DNA of 43,269 bases from Nemertoderma westbladi (GCA_032718475.1 JAUCBJ010007653.1:1-43269), one strand, 5' to 3'. Shown: positions 27,935 to 39,546, counted from the stretch's first letter. Numbers and translations: made by a program. Notes: generated by a model not told the origin, from the letters alone.

Positions 27935-29501
27935 TTAACCCTATTAAACCCGGGGGGGGGGGTCAATATGACCCCCCCCGTGGTTTTTTTAGTATAATTC
28001 TGAAACAAACGCAGTTGGCAATCTGAAATTTTATGACTTTTCCTAAAAATCTATTGTCTTCCTAGTAGTGAAAACCGTTTTCAAAAATATTGGGCACTTT
28101 TCGAGTTATAGCACCATTTTTTAACCCTACTTTTGGCACTTTTTTTGAGACGTTTTTTGAAAATTACATTTCATTAAATATGAATTGTAACATCTCTATT
28201 TTTGATTTACACCGGTTTTTTGGTGTTAGAAATTTGATGGAATTCATATAAATTGATTTAGAAATTTCAAACTTGTTTTTTTCGGTGGGTGCCAAATTTT
28301 GGTGCCAGCACCAAATTTTGAAATAAGTCAATTTTGTAAATTGATCGTTTGAAACTTATTTTTTACGCAATTGGGGTTTTTTGGGTTTCTGGATTCGATG
28401 AAATATATACGAGTTGCACCAAGCGTATCAAACTTGTATTTTTCGGTGCTGTGTGCAAATTTTGGTGCTAGCACGAAATTTTGAAAATCCATTCAATAGA
28501 TAAAATTGCTTGTGACAATTTATTTCTTGCGTTTTAGAGGTTTATGGCAGTTCTGAATTCAATGGAAAATATAATTATCGAACTAGACATCTCAAACTTT
28601 TATTTTTCGGATGTGGGTGCAAAATGTGGTGCTAGCACCAAATTTTGAAAACCATCAAATATATCAATTGATTGTGTCACCTTGTTTCTTGCGTTATACG
28701 GGTTTGTGATGGTTCTGAATTCAATGGAATCAGTAAAAATTTCATAAGAGTTCTCAAACTTGTATTTTTCGCCGGTGGGTGAAAATTGTTGTACCAGCAC
28801 CAAATTTTGGAAAATATGCAAATTGATAAGTATATAGTATCACCTTGTTTCTTGCGTTATACGGGTTTATGAGGGTCCTGAATCCGATGGAATCAATAAA
28901 AACAGCACTGGACATCGCAAACTTGTACTTTTTGGTGATGGGTACGAAATTTGGTGCTAGCACCAAAATTTGCCAAATTACGCCTAAAAATACAAGTAGC
29001 AATGATCTGGCATATTAGAAATGTATTCCATTAGAATCAGCGCCCTCGAAAACCTGAAAATGTGAATTTATAGCATCGTATAAGTGAGTTAAAAATTTTG
29101 TGTTTTAACTGAAAAGTGCTGGTTACTTGTTTTTTTCATTTTTTTTCCTACGCAGAGAGGACTAAACAGCCATTTATAGTAATCATATCATTTTTTAATA
29201 TTTTCCAATGTATTTTGCACCCCAGAAAACCTGTATTGAAAAATAATTAGCCGAAAATGTAACTTTCAAATTTGGTGAAAATTGTGCACTACTTGTAATT
29301 TTGGTGCTGCAATATAACCACCCCAGTACATTTTTTCGAAAAATTCTTTTTTCGGTCGGATCCAGACAAGTGATACCTATGTACAAACATAAAATCAGAC
29401 GTTTTCGTAAATATTTGTAGATTTTAGAGGGGGGGGGTCAATATGACCCCCCCCCCCCGGTATTTGTACAACATTTTATAGCCCGGTACTAATAGGGTTA
29501 A
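27935..29501. mobile_element. piggyBac-like non-autonomous element with TTAA ends
   Basis: TTAA lies at both outer edges (27935-27938 and 29498-29501). The ends are inverted: TTAACCCTATTAAACCCGG on the left, complement TTAACCCTATTAGTACCGGG on the right. The TTAA target and CCC start are piggyBac-superfamily features. Just inside each end sits a G-run, then GTCAATATGAC, then a C-run (27951-27980 and 29429-29459). There is no transposase. A related inverted copy is at 41678-42110. Confidence 0.78.
28266..28985. repeat. ~162-bp tandem repeat inside the piggyBac-like element, 5 units
   Basis: TCAAACTTGTATTTTTCGG-like words recur at 28266, 28428, 28592, 28753 and 28916 (spacing 162, 164, 161 and 163). 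Each is followed after about 25 bases by the palindrome GGTGCTAGCACC, or a variant, and CAAATTTTG. The units are diverged, so amplification is older than this insertion or occurred in the parent element. Confidence 0.8.
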
Positions 29502-30600
29502 GACTTCCATTGCTTATCTGCTTTCCTACTGAACTGAGCACCGTGAAATTGTCGGCTTGATCAATCACTCAGTAATCCATTAGTCAACATATCTACCACT
29601 GAACATGGTAATTTAAAATTTACTATGTTGTTGCTTTAAGTTAAAAAAAACCATGAGAACGTAAGCATGTTTCGCTGCAGTTTATTTAATATGTAAAGAA
29701 AACGGATTGAGATTTTGCTATAATAATCGTGGTTTTTATTTGAATTACTGTTGGCCTTCAGTTGGCATATTGCATAGCATCTGTATACCATGTTGTTCCC
29801 ATGTTCTGTCCTATTCCCACTGGTGTTATATATAATAGAGACCTTTTGCCAACTTTTACACCCATCTCTTGAAATACTAACGACTTGTGTGTAACGATTT
29901 AATGATTGAAAAACATTAAGTTGGGATGGTCAGGAGTCAGTATTGTTGCAAGTCTCTCAACCCTTTTTCATAGTCAATAGGAGTGGCCGAAAAAAAATAA
30001 TGCGTGCTGATAATGTGACTGATCTCGAAATTAACAATGTGTTGGCATGCTGTATTTTTCTATAATCTCTATAATTTAATAAAAATGATCTTGAAATTGC
30101 TGATGATATACTTTCACTCTCCACCCCAAGGACCTTCGAGTGCTGCATATTTAGTTAACAGCACCGGGACTATATTGCTAACAGTATTCTTGGTCTCAGG
30201 GTATTAAACATTTACAGATCTTCAAAACGCATCTCAAGATCTAAAAGTTAAAAATTGGGAAGCATTGCCAAATTCTACCCCGTGGGAAAAGAAAATTGTG
30301 ATCTTTCACTGTTAGTAAAGCCAATAATACTTCCTGTAATCCCCCTTGCTCGATACTACAAGCGGTTGGCAGGTGGAGAGGTTAGCCGATCCTTCGGTAA
30401 AGCATATACCACGGGCCCACTGGAAAGGTAAAGCGAGCCACTTTGCAAAACTGCTATAATATATTAAGACATTGTGAGGAGTGGGAAAATGCGGAAGGTC
30501 GTCACTGGGAGTGCTTTACGTTGCATATACTACATAACAGATGGACCTACCGACCTCAAATATGCTACAGTGAAACATGAGACTCAACCACAAGTACAAT
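29502..30600. other. Unassigned sequence between element and reverse transcriptase relic
   Basis: About 1.1 kb with no supported gene. A 63-codon minus-strand open frame at 29957-30148 shows no recognisable motif. No tandem structure is visible. Confidence 0.5.
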
Positions 30601-30782
30601 AATTGAATAAATATCATCGCAACCCTAATTCGTTTGTCACACTGTACTGCAGGAGATCAGTTCTCTACAATGTTTATTCTGCTGAATGTTCCTCTCTACT
30701 GTCAAGGTCCCTCTTCACTGGAGCTAATCTAAATGCCCCTCTTGTATGCACGTGTTTGCATGTGTTTGCTGAGCAACAGCTA

Positions 30783-32838
30783 TGAGGTTCTTGCCTCTGA
30801 GGCGGCAGATCACTGTGAGGTCTATACTGCCTTCACAGAGGCAGTTAAGTTAGCAGCTGTAGAAACAGTTGCTGTATACCCTCGAAACAGGAAACGGGCC
30901 CCCTGGACTGACAACAAAATTCAGAAGTGCCGAAATGACCTCTACAAGGCGCAGAAAGAGTCCCGACTCAAACAGACTACAGCGGCCAAGAATGCAGTTA
31001 AGGCTGCATCTAGGTCCCTGAACAGGCAGTACTCTGTTAATTTACAGGAGCTAATAAACCAACAGGTTGATGCCATCAATGATGCTGACGACAACAGGCA
31101 ATCATCCCAGGTATGGAGATCGTCAACTTGCTTGCTGGTCGAAAAAGCCAACCAACCACCAAGGTTAAGGCTGAATCACCAGCCGATCGCCTCAATGGTT
31201 GGAAGGCCCACTTTGAAAAGCTCCTCAATAATGACAGGGTATTGCCTGATAACTTTATAGAAGTAAAAGTGTCTGAGTCTGTACTCCCAGAAATTCCCAT
31301 TGGTGATATTTCCTTTGCAGAAGTGAAGGCGCTGCAAAGAGCATTAAGACCAATCGTGCCAGTGGAGTAGATGGTGTTCCCCCTGAGGTTTTTAAAATAC
31401 CTGAATGTTTAAAGCTCATCTATCCCATCATAGTAGACATGTACCGAACAACAAGAGTCCCACAAGAAATGAAAATAAGTTAGGTTGCCCTGGTGCCAGT
31501 TCCCAAGAAGGGCAACCTAACACTCTATGGTTCTTTTCGGGGAATCTCATTGATCTCGATTGCTGCAAAGCTATACAATAGAATTCTATTAAATCGCATC
31601 AGGGATCCCATTGAGAGACTGCTCCGTGGAAATCAGAATGGGTTCCGTAAAGGTCGTGGGACCATGGAGCCCATTTTGGCACTTAGAAGGATAATTGAAG
31701 AGTTATCAAAAAAGAAAGACAGGCATCTGGCTGTTATCTTTGTTGACTTCTTCAAGGCCTTTGATTCAGTCTCTCGCTCACGTATGTTCAGCATACTTTC
31801 ATTATATGGGATTCCTGGTGAAATTATTGCAGCAATTAGATCAGTAAACGATGGTTCGACAACATTTGTGTCTACTGTTGACGGTGACACAGAACCATTT
31901 GAAGTGTTATGGGGCGTCCTCCAGGGAGACACACTTGCACCATTCTTGTTCATAATTGTTGTTGACTATATTTTACGCATGTCCTTAGATCATCATAATG
32001 ATGATGGGGTGATGATAACTCCACCTACTGGCTCCAGAAGTCGAGGAAATCCTGCCAAGTACCTAACTGATCTAGACTTTGCTGATGACTTAGGAGTACT
32101 CTCAGAATCACTAGAGGGAGCCCAACGGCTCCTCAGCTCATTAGAACATGCTGCTTCTAGTGTTGGTTTTTTTATTAACTCCAGAAAGACCAAAATTTTG
32201 ACAGTTAACTTTGAAAGTCCTCAGCAAGTCTCTGATCGGATGAGCATTGAGCATTGAGCGGAAGTCAGGTGAGGACCTTATGGATGTCGTCTCTTTCCGG
32301 AGGTCAGGTGAGGATACGTAAGGGAAAGGCATGGGCAGCCTTGAATAGGCTTTCCAGGATTTGGAAGTCACCGAGAATTAATCGGAAACTTAAGGTCCGA
32401 TTATTTAGAGCAGCAGTAATTCCAGTACTCCTCTATGGGAGTACATGCTGGGCTCTAACTGCTGAGGACACTAAATCTCTGGATGGCACATTCACAAGAA
32501 TGCTACACCGGGTTCATTGTGTCAAGTACAATGCACACATCTCCAACCAGACACTATATAACATTGGAGGTGTCTCATTGGTTCCCCCAAGCTTGACACT
32601 AGAACAAAATCGCCTACGCTTTGCAGGACATTGCTTTCGCCGTGAGGACCAGCCAATGCATAATCTTGTACTTTGGCAGCCTCATGGAGTGAATAAGCAT
32701 GGTGGACAGCCCATGACTTTCTTGAGACGCATCTTAAAGGACACTGGCCTTGAAGATGCGGATGATCTAGCAAATGTCATGGGTGATAGGGAGTTGTGGC
32801 GGTGCCATTTTGTCGATAAGCCGGCACAGCATTCTTAA
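30783..32838 (+). pseudogene. RTE-like reverse transcriptase, 5' truncated and frameshifted (copy 1)
   Basis: The segment upstream of the polymerase (KRAPWTDNKIQKCRNDLYKA, then ADRLNGWKAHFEKLLNN) is followed by the polymerase boxes in order: SGVDGVPPEVFK, VPVPKKGNLTLYGSFRGISL, NQNGFRKGRGT, VIFVDFFKAFDSV, GVLQGDTLAPFLF and the catalytic LDFADDLGVL. The C-terminal part has RLFRAAVIPVLLYGSTCWAL, NRLRFAGHCFRRED and TGLEDADDLANVM. At least three frame changes (near 31110, 31330 and 32260) and an in-frame TAG near 31482 break it. A 29-bp net loss relative to copy 2 removes HVDDFCYLGSW. No endonuclease is visible upstream. Assignment to RTE is by C-terminal motif style only. Confidence 0.85.
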
Positions 32839-33029
32839 AAATGCAGCTGCAATGCAGCATGCCGATCCTAGTAGTAGTGTTTGCACTTTGTCACTAAATA
32901 TTCAAATTTTGTCCGGCCACATAGCCCACCAATAAATGAGATTCGTTTCTTTAAGCTATGAAAATCTTGTTCATTGCGGTCGGCGGTCTGTCGGCAGGTA
33001 TGGAGACTTTGCCGCCGATTCTTGGGTGC

Positions 33030-33463
33030 ATATACCAATACCATTGACACAGACCCGAGCATATACCAATACCATAGGCCCACTGGTGACCCGGGCATAT
33101 ACCAATACCATTGGTACACTGGTGACCCGAGCATAAACCAATACCATTGGGCCACTGGTTATCCGAGCATATACCAATACCATTGGTACACTGGTGATCC
33201 GAGCATGTACCAATACCATTGGGCCACTGGTGATCCGAGCATATACCAATACCATTGGTACACTGGTGATCCGAGCATGTACCAATACCATTGGGCCACT
33301 GGTGATCCGAGCATATACCAATACCATTGGTACACTGGTGATCCGAGCATGTACCAATACCATTGGCCCACTGGTGATCCGAGCATATACCAATACCATT
33401 GGTACACTGGTGATCCGAGCATATACCAATACCATTGGTACACTGGTGATCCGAGCATGTACC
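33030..33463. repeat. 36-bp minisatellite in 72-bp dimers, copy 1, about 12 units
   Basis: The unit is built from GATCCGAGCATATACCAATA, CCATTGGTAC and ACTGGT. It alternates with a variant having CATGTACC and CCATTGGGCC, giving a 72-bp dimer as the real repeat unit. Five of six frames lack stops, a by-product of a 36-bp period and the unit's composition. The first three or four units are more diverged. Confidence 0.92.
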
Positions 33464-33676
33464 TGCTGAAATGGGATCACCGATTTTCTGGATATTAAGG
33501 TGTAATATTAAGGAGATAACTTTCCCACGATGTTTCATTTTCCGACAACTGTCAGGCTATTCCACGATCCGATCCATGATGGGTGGTCGTTGTGTCGGTG
33601 CTGTTGGGTAGCTGGCAGGGTGTGGCTTGGTATTGTAAATGTGCAGTATTAACTGCTATTTTTCAAGGGTATCTTG

Positions 33677-33712
33677 TTATATATTTTCAATACTTATTGA
33701 TTATTTATATAG
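33677..33712 (+). promoter_or_regulatory. Possible TATA region of the peptide gene
   Basis: TTATATATTTT at 33677-33687 and TATTTATATAG at 33702-33712 lie about 50 and 25 bases before the ATG at 33734. The first would fit a start site shortly before the ATG. This is AT-rich sequence, so the call is weak. The same sequence precedes copy 2. Confidence 0.3.
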
Positions 33713-33733
33713 ATAAGTATAAAATTAAAAACA

Positions 33734-33997
33734 ATGAATTCATTTTTAATTGTCCTGGTTTGTGTTGCTATGATGCTGTGTTGTGTAGATTGTCAGGAAG
33801 GCGGAGGTTGCGCAATGGTATCGAATGCGCAATGCAAAAATAGTTGCAATAATAAATCAACAGCGACGTCCTTCTGTCCGCTAATGAACATTCCGCGCAA
33901 CAATTATAAATGTTTGGAGGCAGCTGGGAAACTTACATCAGATCCATGGAATGGGGTGAACTTCTGCAAAGGATGGTGCGATATCGCCATTTATTAG
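33734..33997 (+). CDS. Secreted cysteine-rich peptide, 87 residues (copy 1)
   Basis: Single-exon frame from ATG (context AACAATGA) to TAG. Residues 1-20 form a clear signal peptide with a hydrophobic core (FLIVLVCVAMMLCC). The mature part has cysteines at 26, 34, 38, 48, 60, 78 and 82, spacing C-x7-C-x3-C-x9-C-x11-C-x17-C-x3-C. A further Cys at 20 sits at the predicted cleavage border and would give an even eight. One N-glycosylation site (NKS, 40-42) is present. An ATTAAA at 34079 could be the poly(A) signal. I do not recognise the family; size and cysteine density fit a host-defence, venom-like or signalling peptide, with no evidence to choose. No spliced neighbours are visible. It is the best candidate for a real host gene in the window. 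Confidence 0.7.
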   Translation: MNSFLIVLVCVAMMLCCVDCQEGGGCAMVSNAQCKNSCNNKSTATSFCPLMNIPRNNYKCLEAAGKLTSDPWNGVNFCKGWCDIAIY

Positions 33998-34261
33998 ATA
34001 CTTTCTAACGAATATTGTTATAGCTGATTCTGGTGGCGGGTGTTGGTATCGGGGTGAATTGAGTATTATTTTGTTTTAATTAAAAATTATATTTTAAGGT
34101 TTTGTTATAATGTTTTGAAATGGGTAGGGGAGACCGGGGTGGTTTGGCACGTGGGTGGATTGGCATACATGCCTTTTGAGGGACTTGCTGAATGTGGATT
34201 CTTTAATCAACTTAGGGTGAGTACAAAACAAAGAACCAATTAAGTAACCTGAATAATCTTG

Positions 34262-34462
34262 TAACATGTGTTAACTTTCGTTTATTGTTTTGGTTCCCCC
34301 AACGCGCCTCTGCAACACGCCTCTGTTCCTTTACTAACCTGCTCTTTTAAATGGCAATGGGACGGACCTAACGCTCTTTGGGACCTAACGTGACTTTACC
34401 TATTTGTTTTGTACAGTGGGTCTTGGGTCTTTGTTTGGTCTTTGTTTTGTACTCACCCCTCA
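34262..34462 (+). repeat. Dispersed repeat, copy 2
   Basis: Matches 455-622 with small insertions (ACACGCCTCTG, GGACGG). It lies downstream of the peptide gene and is carried along by the duplication. Confidence 0.75.
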
Positions 34463-34588
34463 ATTTATAATACTATATCTGAAATTGGAAACTGAAAAAA
34501 TTAAATTTAAATTTAATGCAATTGGCGTTTCTCTGGGTAACATTTTCGAAACACATTGGTCTAATTACTCTAATATTTAAACCATCTA

Positions 34589-34816
34589 AAGGCCCGTTCA
34601 TATCCAACGGAACGGTACACCGCGCGGTGTACCGCAGGGCCAGCGGTGCACCGCTGACTGTGAACGACCCAACAAGTAGTTGTGCGCTAAACCGCGCGGT
34701 TTACCGCAGCCCATTTAAATAATGTTAAAACAATTAATGTAATTTCCTGTTGAATTCACAGTCGACAGATAGACAATCAGTTACCGCAACGGTACCGTTG
34801 GGTATGAACGGGGCTT
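34589..34816. mobile_element. Palindrome-rich MITE of about 228 bp (copy 1)
   Basis: Imperfect terminal inverted repeats start AAGGCCCGTTCATATCCAAC and, on the complement of the right end, AAGCCCCGTTCATACCCAAC. Inside is a perfect 22-bp palindrome centred on CCGCGCGG (34613-34634) and a second, TAAACCGCGCGGTTTA. It is CpG-dense compared with its AT-rich surroundings and has no coding capacity. The superfamily is uncertain (hAT-like is possible); I could not fix a target duplication. Confidence 0.7.
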
Positions 34817-34819
34817 AAG

Positions 34820-35570
34820 ACAAGTTGGACAGTGCTGGATCATAGTTACACATTCATTCATAAACCAAGCTTCATCAACTCAGGTGGAACCTTAGTACCT
34901 AGGAGTAACAATTTAAAGTCCTTGGGTTACAACATTTCAAACATCCCCAAATCTGAATGTGTACTACGACATACCCTTCAGTCAATATTTTCATTGTCAC
35001 ACTCATTCCATCTCCAATGTTGGACTAGCAGATGGCTTGATGCGGACACGGTATTTTATTTATGGCGATCATTGGCTGTTCCAGTAATCACATATAGGCT
35101 GAAATACGACATCGAGGTACTTAGCAAGAGTGATAAGGACGCCCTTGACTCAACCTATAGAAAAACATTACGGAGTCTACTACATGTGGGTCCCTAATGT
35201 CAATATAGGCACACTATCCTTCTTCTAAGGACACTACCAATAACTTAGGAAGCGCTACGGCTCTGTGTAGGATCCCTGCAACGGGCCCTAGTCAGCCCAA
35301 ATTAATCTTTGCAACATAGCCTTAGATTAGCCCTAGACTCCAATGGTGGCAGACCTTATGAAGGTCTCATTAGCGGCTATCTAAAAGGCATTCGTCTTTT
35401 CGCACTTCCTGTGGTATTCTCTCTGGCACATTATTGTTACTCAAAGGAACTGCTTTCTCGCATTAGCCCAGGCAAACCTGCAACAGCACATCTAATTTAC
35501 ACTGACTTCCTTCTCACTTGTTTTCGCCTGAAAACCGTAAATTTTCACCAAAAAAAGAGGCAAATACGAG
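34820..35570 (+). pseudogene. Second non-LTR reverse transcriptase relic, C-terminal part (copy 1)
   Basis: A broken frame contains NNLKSLGYNIS, then LWRSLAVPVITYRLKYDIEV, then LSKSDKDALDSTYRKTLRSL, and in a later frame QHSLRLALDSNG. This resembles the post-polymerase region of a LINE lineage different from the reverse transcriptase at 30783. Stops at about 35197 and frame changes show it is dead. The MITE lies directly upstream and may have cut it. Confidence 0.6.
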
Positions 35571-36129
35571 AGTTTTTTAACGTATTAGTGGCAAAGATGT
35601 GTACCATTAATGGCGCCATGTACCATAAGGGATTTTATCTCATTTTGTCGAACCTGTGTGATTGTAATATCATAATAATGCAGTTTAATTGCAATCCTAA
35701 TTCAATTGTATAATTTAATTGTTAATAGGTTAATTCTAATTTGATAATTACTGTATAACCGTAAAGTTCTCTACATGATCTAGGTGTATATATCACTTCA
35801 CATATACTGCATTATATTACGTAAAATGTCAGTCTCATAGTGCAATTTTAATTAGTTTTTATTTTGTGTAATGAGGTAACTTAACTGAAGATAGTCAATT
35901 AAATTCTTGATAAAATGAGAACTCATACTAAGCAAATGAGTTAACAAACAGATTGGAAGATATGAGCGAATTAGACCAAAACAAGCTAAATGTCCCAACC
36001 TTCCCCTATTTTACTACAAAAAATAAAAATTTACTTTTTATGTATCTTTTTTTATGTAAATTTTAAAGATTTATGTATCTGTTATAAGAAAAACAATTGG
36101 TACTGAAAAAAAAATAATACTTCTGGATG
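35571..36129. other. AT-rich tail of duplication copy 1
   Basis: No gene or repeat array is seen. It ends at the duplication junction near 36129-36130. Confidence 0.5.
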
Positions 36130-37955
36130 TTTACAGGAGCTAATAAACCAACAGGTTGATGCCATCAATGATGCTGACGACAACAGGCAATCATCCCAGG
36201 TATGGAGATCGTCAACTTGCTTGCTGGTCGAAAAAGCCAACCAACCACCAAGGTTAAGGCTGAATCACCAGCCGATCGCCTCAATGGTTGGAAGGCCCAC
36301 TTTGAAAAGCTCCTCAATAATGACAGGGTATTGCCTGATAACTTTATAGAAGTAAAAGTGTCTGAGTCTGTACTCCCAGAAATTCCCATTGGTGATATTT
36401 CCTTTGCAGAAGTGAAGGCGCTGCAAAGAGCATTAAGACCAATCGTGCCAGTGGAGTAGATGGTGTTCCCCCTGAGGTTTTTAAAATACCTGAATGTTTA
36501 AAGCTCATCTATCCCATCATAGTAGACATGTACCGAACAACAAGAGTCCCACAAGAAATGAAAATAAGTTAGGTTGCCCTGGTGCCAGTTCCCAAGAAGG
36601 GCAACCTAACACTCTATGGTTCTTTTCGGGGAATCTCATTGATCTCGATTGCTGCAAAGCTATACAATAGAATTCTATTAAATCGCATCAGGGATCCCAT
36701 TGAGAGACTGCTCCGTGGAAATCAGAATGGGTTCCGTAAAGGTCGTGGGACCATGGAGCCCATTTTGGCACTTAGAAGGATAATTGAAGAGTTATCAAAA
36801 AAGAAAGACAGGCATCTGGCTGTTATCTTTGTTGACTTCTTCAAGGCCTTTGATTCAGTCTCTCGCTCACGTATGTTCAGCATACTTTCATTATATGGGA
36901 TTCCTGGTGAAATTATTGCAGCAATTAGATCAGTAAACGATGGTTCGACAACATTTGTGTCTACTGTTGACGGTGACACAGAACCATTTGAAGTGTTATG
37001 GGGCGTCCTCCAGGGAGACACACTTGCACCATTCTTGTTCATAATTGTTGTTGACTATATTTTACGCATGTCCTTAGATCATCATAATGATGATGGGGTG
37101 ATGATAACTCCACCTACTGGCTCCAGAAGTCGAGGAAATCCTGCCAAGTACCTAACTGATCTAGACTTTGCTGATGACTTAGGAGTACTCTCAGAATCAC
37201 TAGAGGGAGCCCAACGGCTCCTCAGCTCATTAGAACATGCTGCTTCTAGTGTTGGTTTTTTTATTAACTCCAGAAAGACCAAAATTTTGACAGTTAACTT
37301 TGAAAGTCCTCAGCAAGTCTCTGATCGGATGAGCATTGAGCATGTGGATGACTTCTGTTACCTGGGATCATGGATCCGGAAGTCAGGTGAGGACCTTATG
37401 GATGTCGTCTCTTTCCGGAGGTCAGGTGAGGATACGTAAGGGAAAGGCATGGGCAGCCTTGAATAGGCTTTCCAGGATTTGGAAGTCACCGAGAATTAAT
37501 CGGAAACTTAAGGTCCGATTATTTAGAGCAGCAGTAATTCCAGTACTCCTCTATGGGAGTACATGCTGGGCTCTAACTGCTGAGGACACTAAATCTCTGG
37601 ATGGCACATTCACAAGAATGCTACACCGGGTTCATTGTGTCAAGTACAATGCACACATCTCCAACCAGACACTATATAACATTGGAGGGTCTCATTGGTT
37701 CCCCCAAGCTTGACACTAGAACAAAATCGCCTACGCTTTGCAGGACATTGCTTTCGCCGTGAGGACCAGCCAGTGCATAATCTTGTACTTTGGCAGCCTC
37801 ATGGAGTGAATAAGCATGGTGGACAGCCCATGACTTTCTTGAGACGCATCTTAAAGGACACTGGCCTTGAAGATGCGGATGATCTAGCAAATGTCATGGG
37901 TGATAGGGAGTTGTGGCGGTGCCATTTTGTCGATAAGCCGGCACAGCATTCTTAA
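36130..37955 (+). pseudogene. RTE-like reverse transcriptase remnant (copy 2)
   Basis: Same sequence as 31041-32838 but starting later because the duplication breakpoint cuts it. It keeps HVDDFCYLGSWIRKSGEDL, which copy 1 has lost, so the two reverse transcriptase frames join better here. It carries its own 1-bp deletion near 37687 (GGAGGGTCTC against GGAGGTGTCTC) that breaks the C-terminal frame. The catalytic LDFADDLGVL and the in-frame TAG near 36571 are shared with copy 1. It cannot encode a functional enzyme. Confidence 0.85.
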
Positions 37956-38146
37956 AAATGCAGCTGCAATGCAGCATGCCGATCCTAGTAGTAGTGTTTG
38001 CACTTTGTCACTAAATATTCAAATTTTGTCCGGCCACATAGCCCACCAATAAATGAGATTCGTTTCTTTAAGCTATGAAAATCTTGTTCATTGCGGTCGG
38101 CGGTCTGTCGGCAGGTATGGAGACTTTGCCGCCGATTCTTGGGTGC

Positions 38147-39012
38147 ATATACCAATACCATTGACACAGACCCGAGCATATACCAATACCATAGGCCCAC
38201 TGGTGACCCGGGCATATACCAATACCATTGGTACACTGGTGACCCGAGCATAAACCAATACCATTGGGCCACTGGTTATCCGAGCATATACCAATACCAT
38301 TGGTACACTGGTGATCCGAGCATGTACCAATACCATTGGGCCACTGGTGATCCGAGCATATACCAATACCATTGGTACACTGGTGATCCGAGCATGTACC
38401 AATACCATTGGGCCACTGGTGATCCGAGCATATACCAATACCATTGGTACACTGGTGATCCGAGCATGTACCAATACCATTGGGCCACTGGTGATCCGAG
38501 CATATACCAATACCATTGGTACACTGGTGATCCGAGCATGTACCAATACCATTGGGCCACTGGTGATCCGAGCATATACCAATACCATTGGTACACTGGT
38601 GATCCGAGCATGTACCAATACCATTGGGCCACTGGTGATCCGAGCATATACCAATACCATTGGTACACTGGTGATCCGAGCATGTACCAATACCATTGGG
38701 CCACTGGTGATCCGAGCATATACCAATACCATTGGTACACTGGTGATCCGAGCATGTACCAATACCATTGGGCCACTGGTGATCCGAGCATATACCAATA
38801 CCATTGGTACACTGGTGATCCGAGCATGTACCAATACCATTGGGCCACTGGTGATCCGAGCATATACCAATACCATTGGTACACTGGTGATCCGAGCATG
38901 TACCAATACCATTGGCCCACTGGTGATCCGAGCATATACCAATACCATTGGTACACTGGTGATCCGAGCATATACCAATACCATTGGTACACTGGTGATC
39001 CGAGCATGTACC
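38147..39012. repeat. 36-bp minisatellite in 72-bp dimers, copy 2, about 24 units
   Basis: Same array as 33030-33463 but with six extra dimers, all nearly identical to each other, while the edge units match copy 1. Expansion or contraction has therefore happened since the duplication. Confidence 0.92.
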
Positions 39013-39282
39013 TGCTGAAATGGGATCACCGATTTTCTGGATATTAAGGTGTAATATTAAGGAGATAACTTTCCCACGATGTTTCATTTTCCGACAACTG
39101 TCAGGCTATTCCACGATCCGATCCATGATGGGTGGTCGTTGTGTCGGTGCTGTTGGGTAGCTGGCAGGGTGTGGCTTGGTATTGTAAATGTGCAGTATTA
39201 ACTGCTATTTTTCAAGGGTATCTTGTTATATATTTTCAATACTTATTGATTATTTATATAGATAAGTATAAAATTAAAAACA

Positions 39283-39546
39283 ATGAATTCATTTTTAATT
39301 GTCCTGGTTTGTGTTGCTATGATGCTGTGTTGTGTAGATTGTCAGGAAGGCGGAGGTTGCGCAATGGTATCGAATGCGCAATGCAAAAATAGTTGCAATA
39401 ATAAATCAACAGCGACGTCCTTCTGTCCGCTAATGAACATTCCGCGCAACAATTATAAATGTTTGGAGGCAGCTGGGAAACTTACATCAGATCCATGGAA
39501 TGGGGTGAACTTCTGCAAAGGATGGTGCGATATCGCCATTTATTAG
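39283..39546 (+). CDS. Secreted cysteine-rich peptide, 87 residues (copy 2)
   Basis: Nucleotide-identical, as far as I can see, to 33734-33997, with the same signal peptide, cysteine pattern, upstream TATA-like sequence and downstream ATTAAA. If both copies are expressed, the duplication doubles gene dose. There is no divergence yet, so no evidence of a new function. Confidence 0.7.
   Translation: MNSFLIVLVCVAMMLCCVDCQEGGGCAMVSNAQCKNSCNNKSTATSFCPLMNIPRNNYKCLEAAGKLTSDPWNGVNFCKGWCDIAIY

Larger units (their letters stand above)
31041..36129 (+). repeat. Tandem segmental duplication, copy 1 (5089 bp)
   Basis: From TTTACAGGAGC at 31041 the sequence is repeated in direct orientation from 36130. 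The copies differ by a handful of single bases, by a 29-bp net indel in the reverse transcriptase, by 1-bp indels, and by six 72-bp minisatellite dimers. The left break lies inside the reverse transcriptase relic. At the junction (CTGGATG|TTTACAGG) there is only about 2 bp of microhomology. Confidence 0.95.

Noticed and set aside
27935-29501. Small minus-strand genes (73-82 codons) in the 162-bp repeats
   Set aside because: They follow the repeat period and are not conserved between units as proteins.
38068-39087. Repeat proteins in five frames over the 36-bp minisatellite
   Set aside because: Simultaneous openness in five frames on both strands is a by-product of the unit sequence and a period divisible by three.
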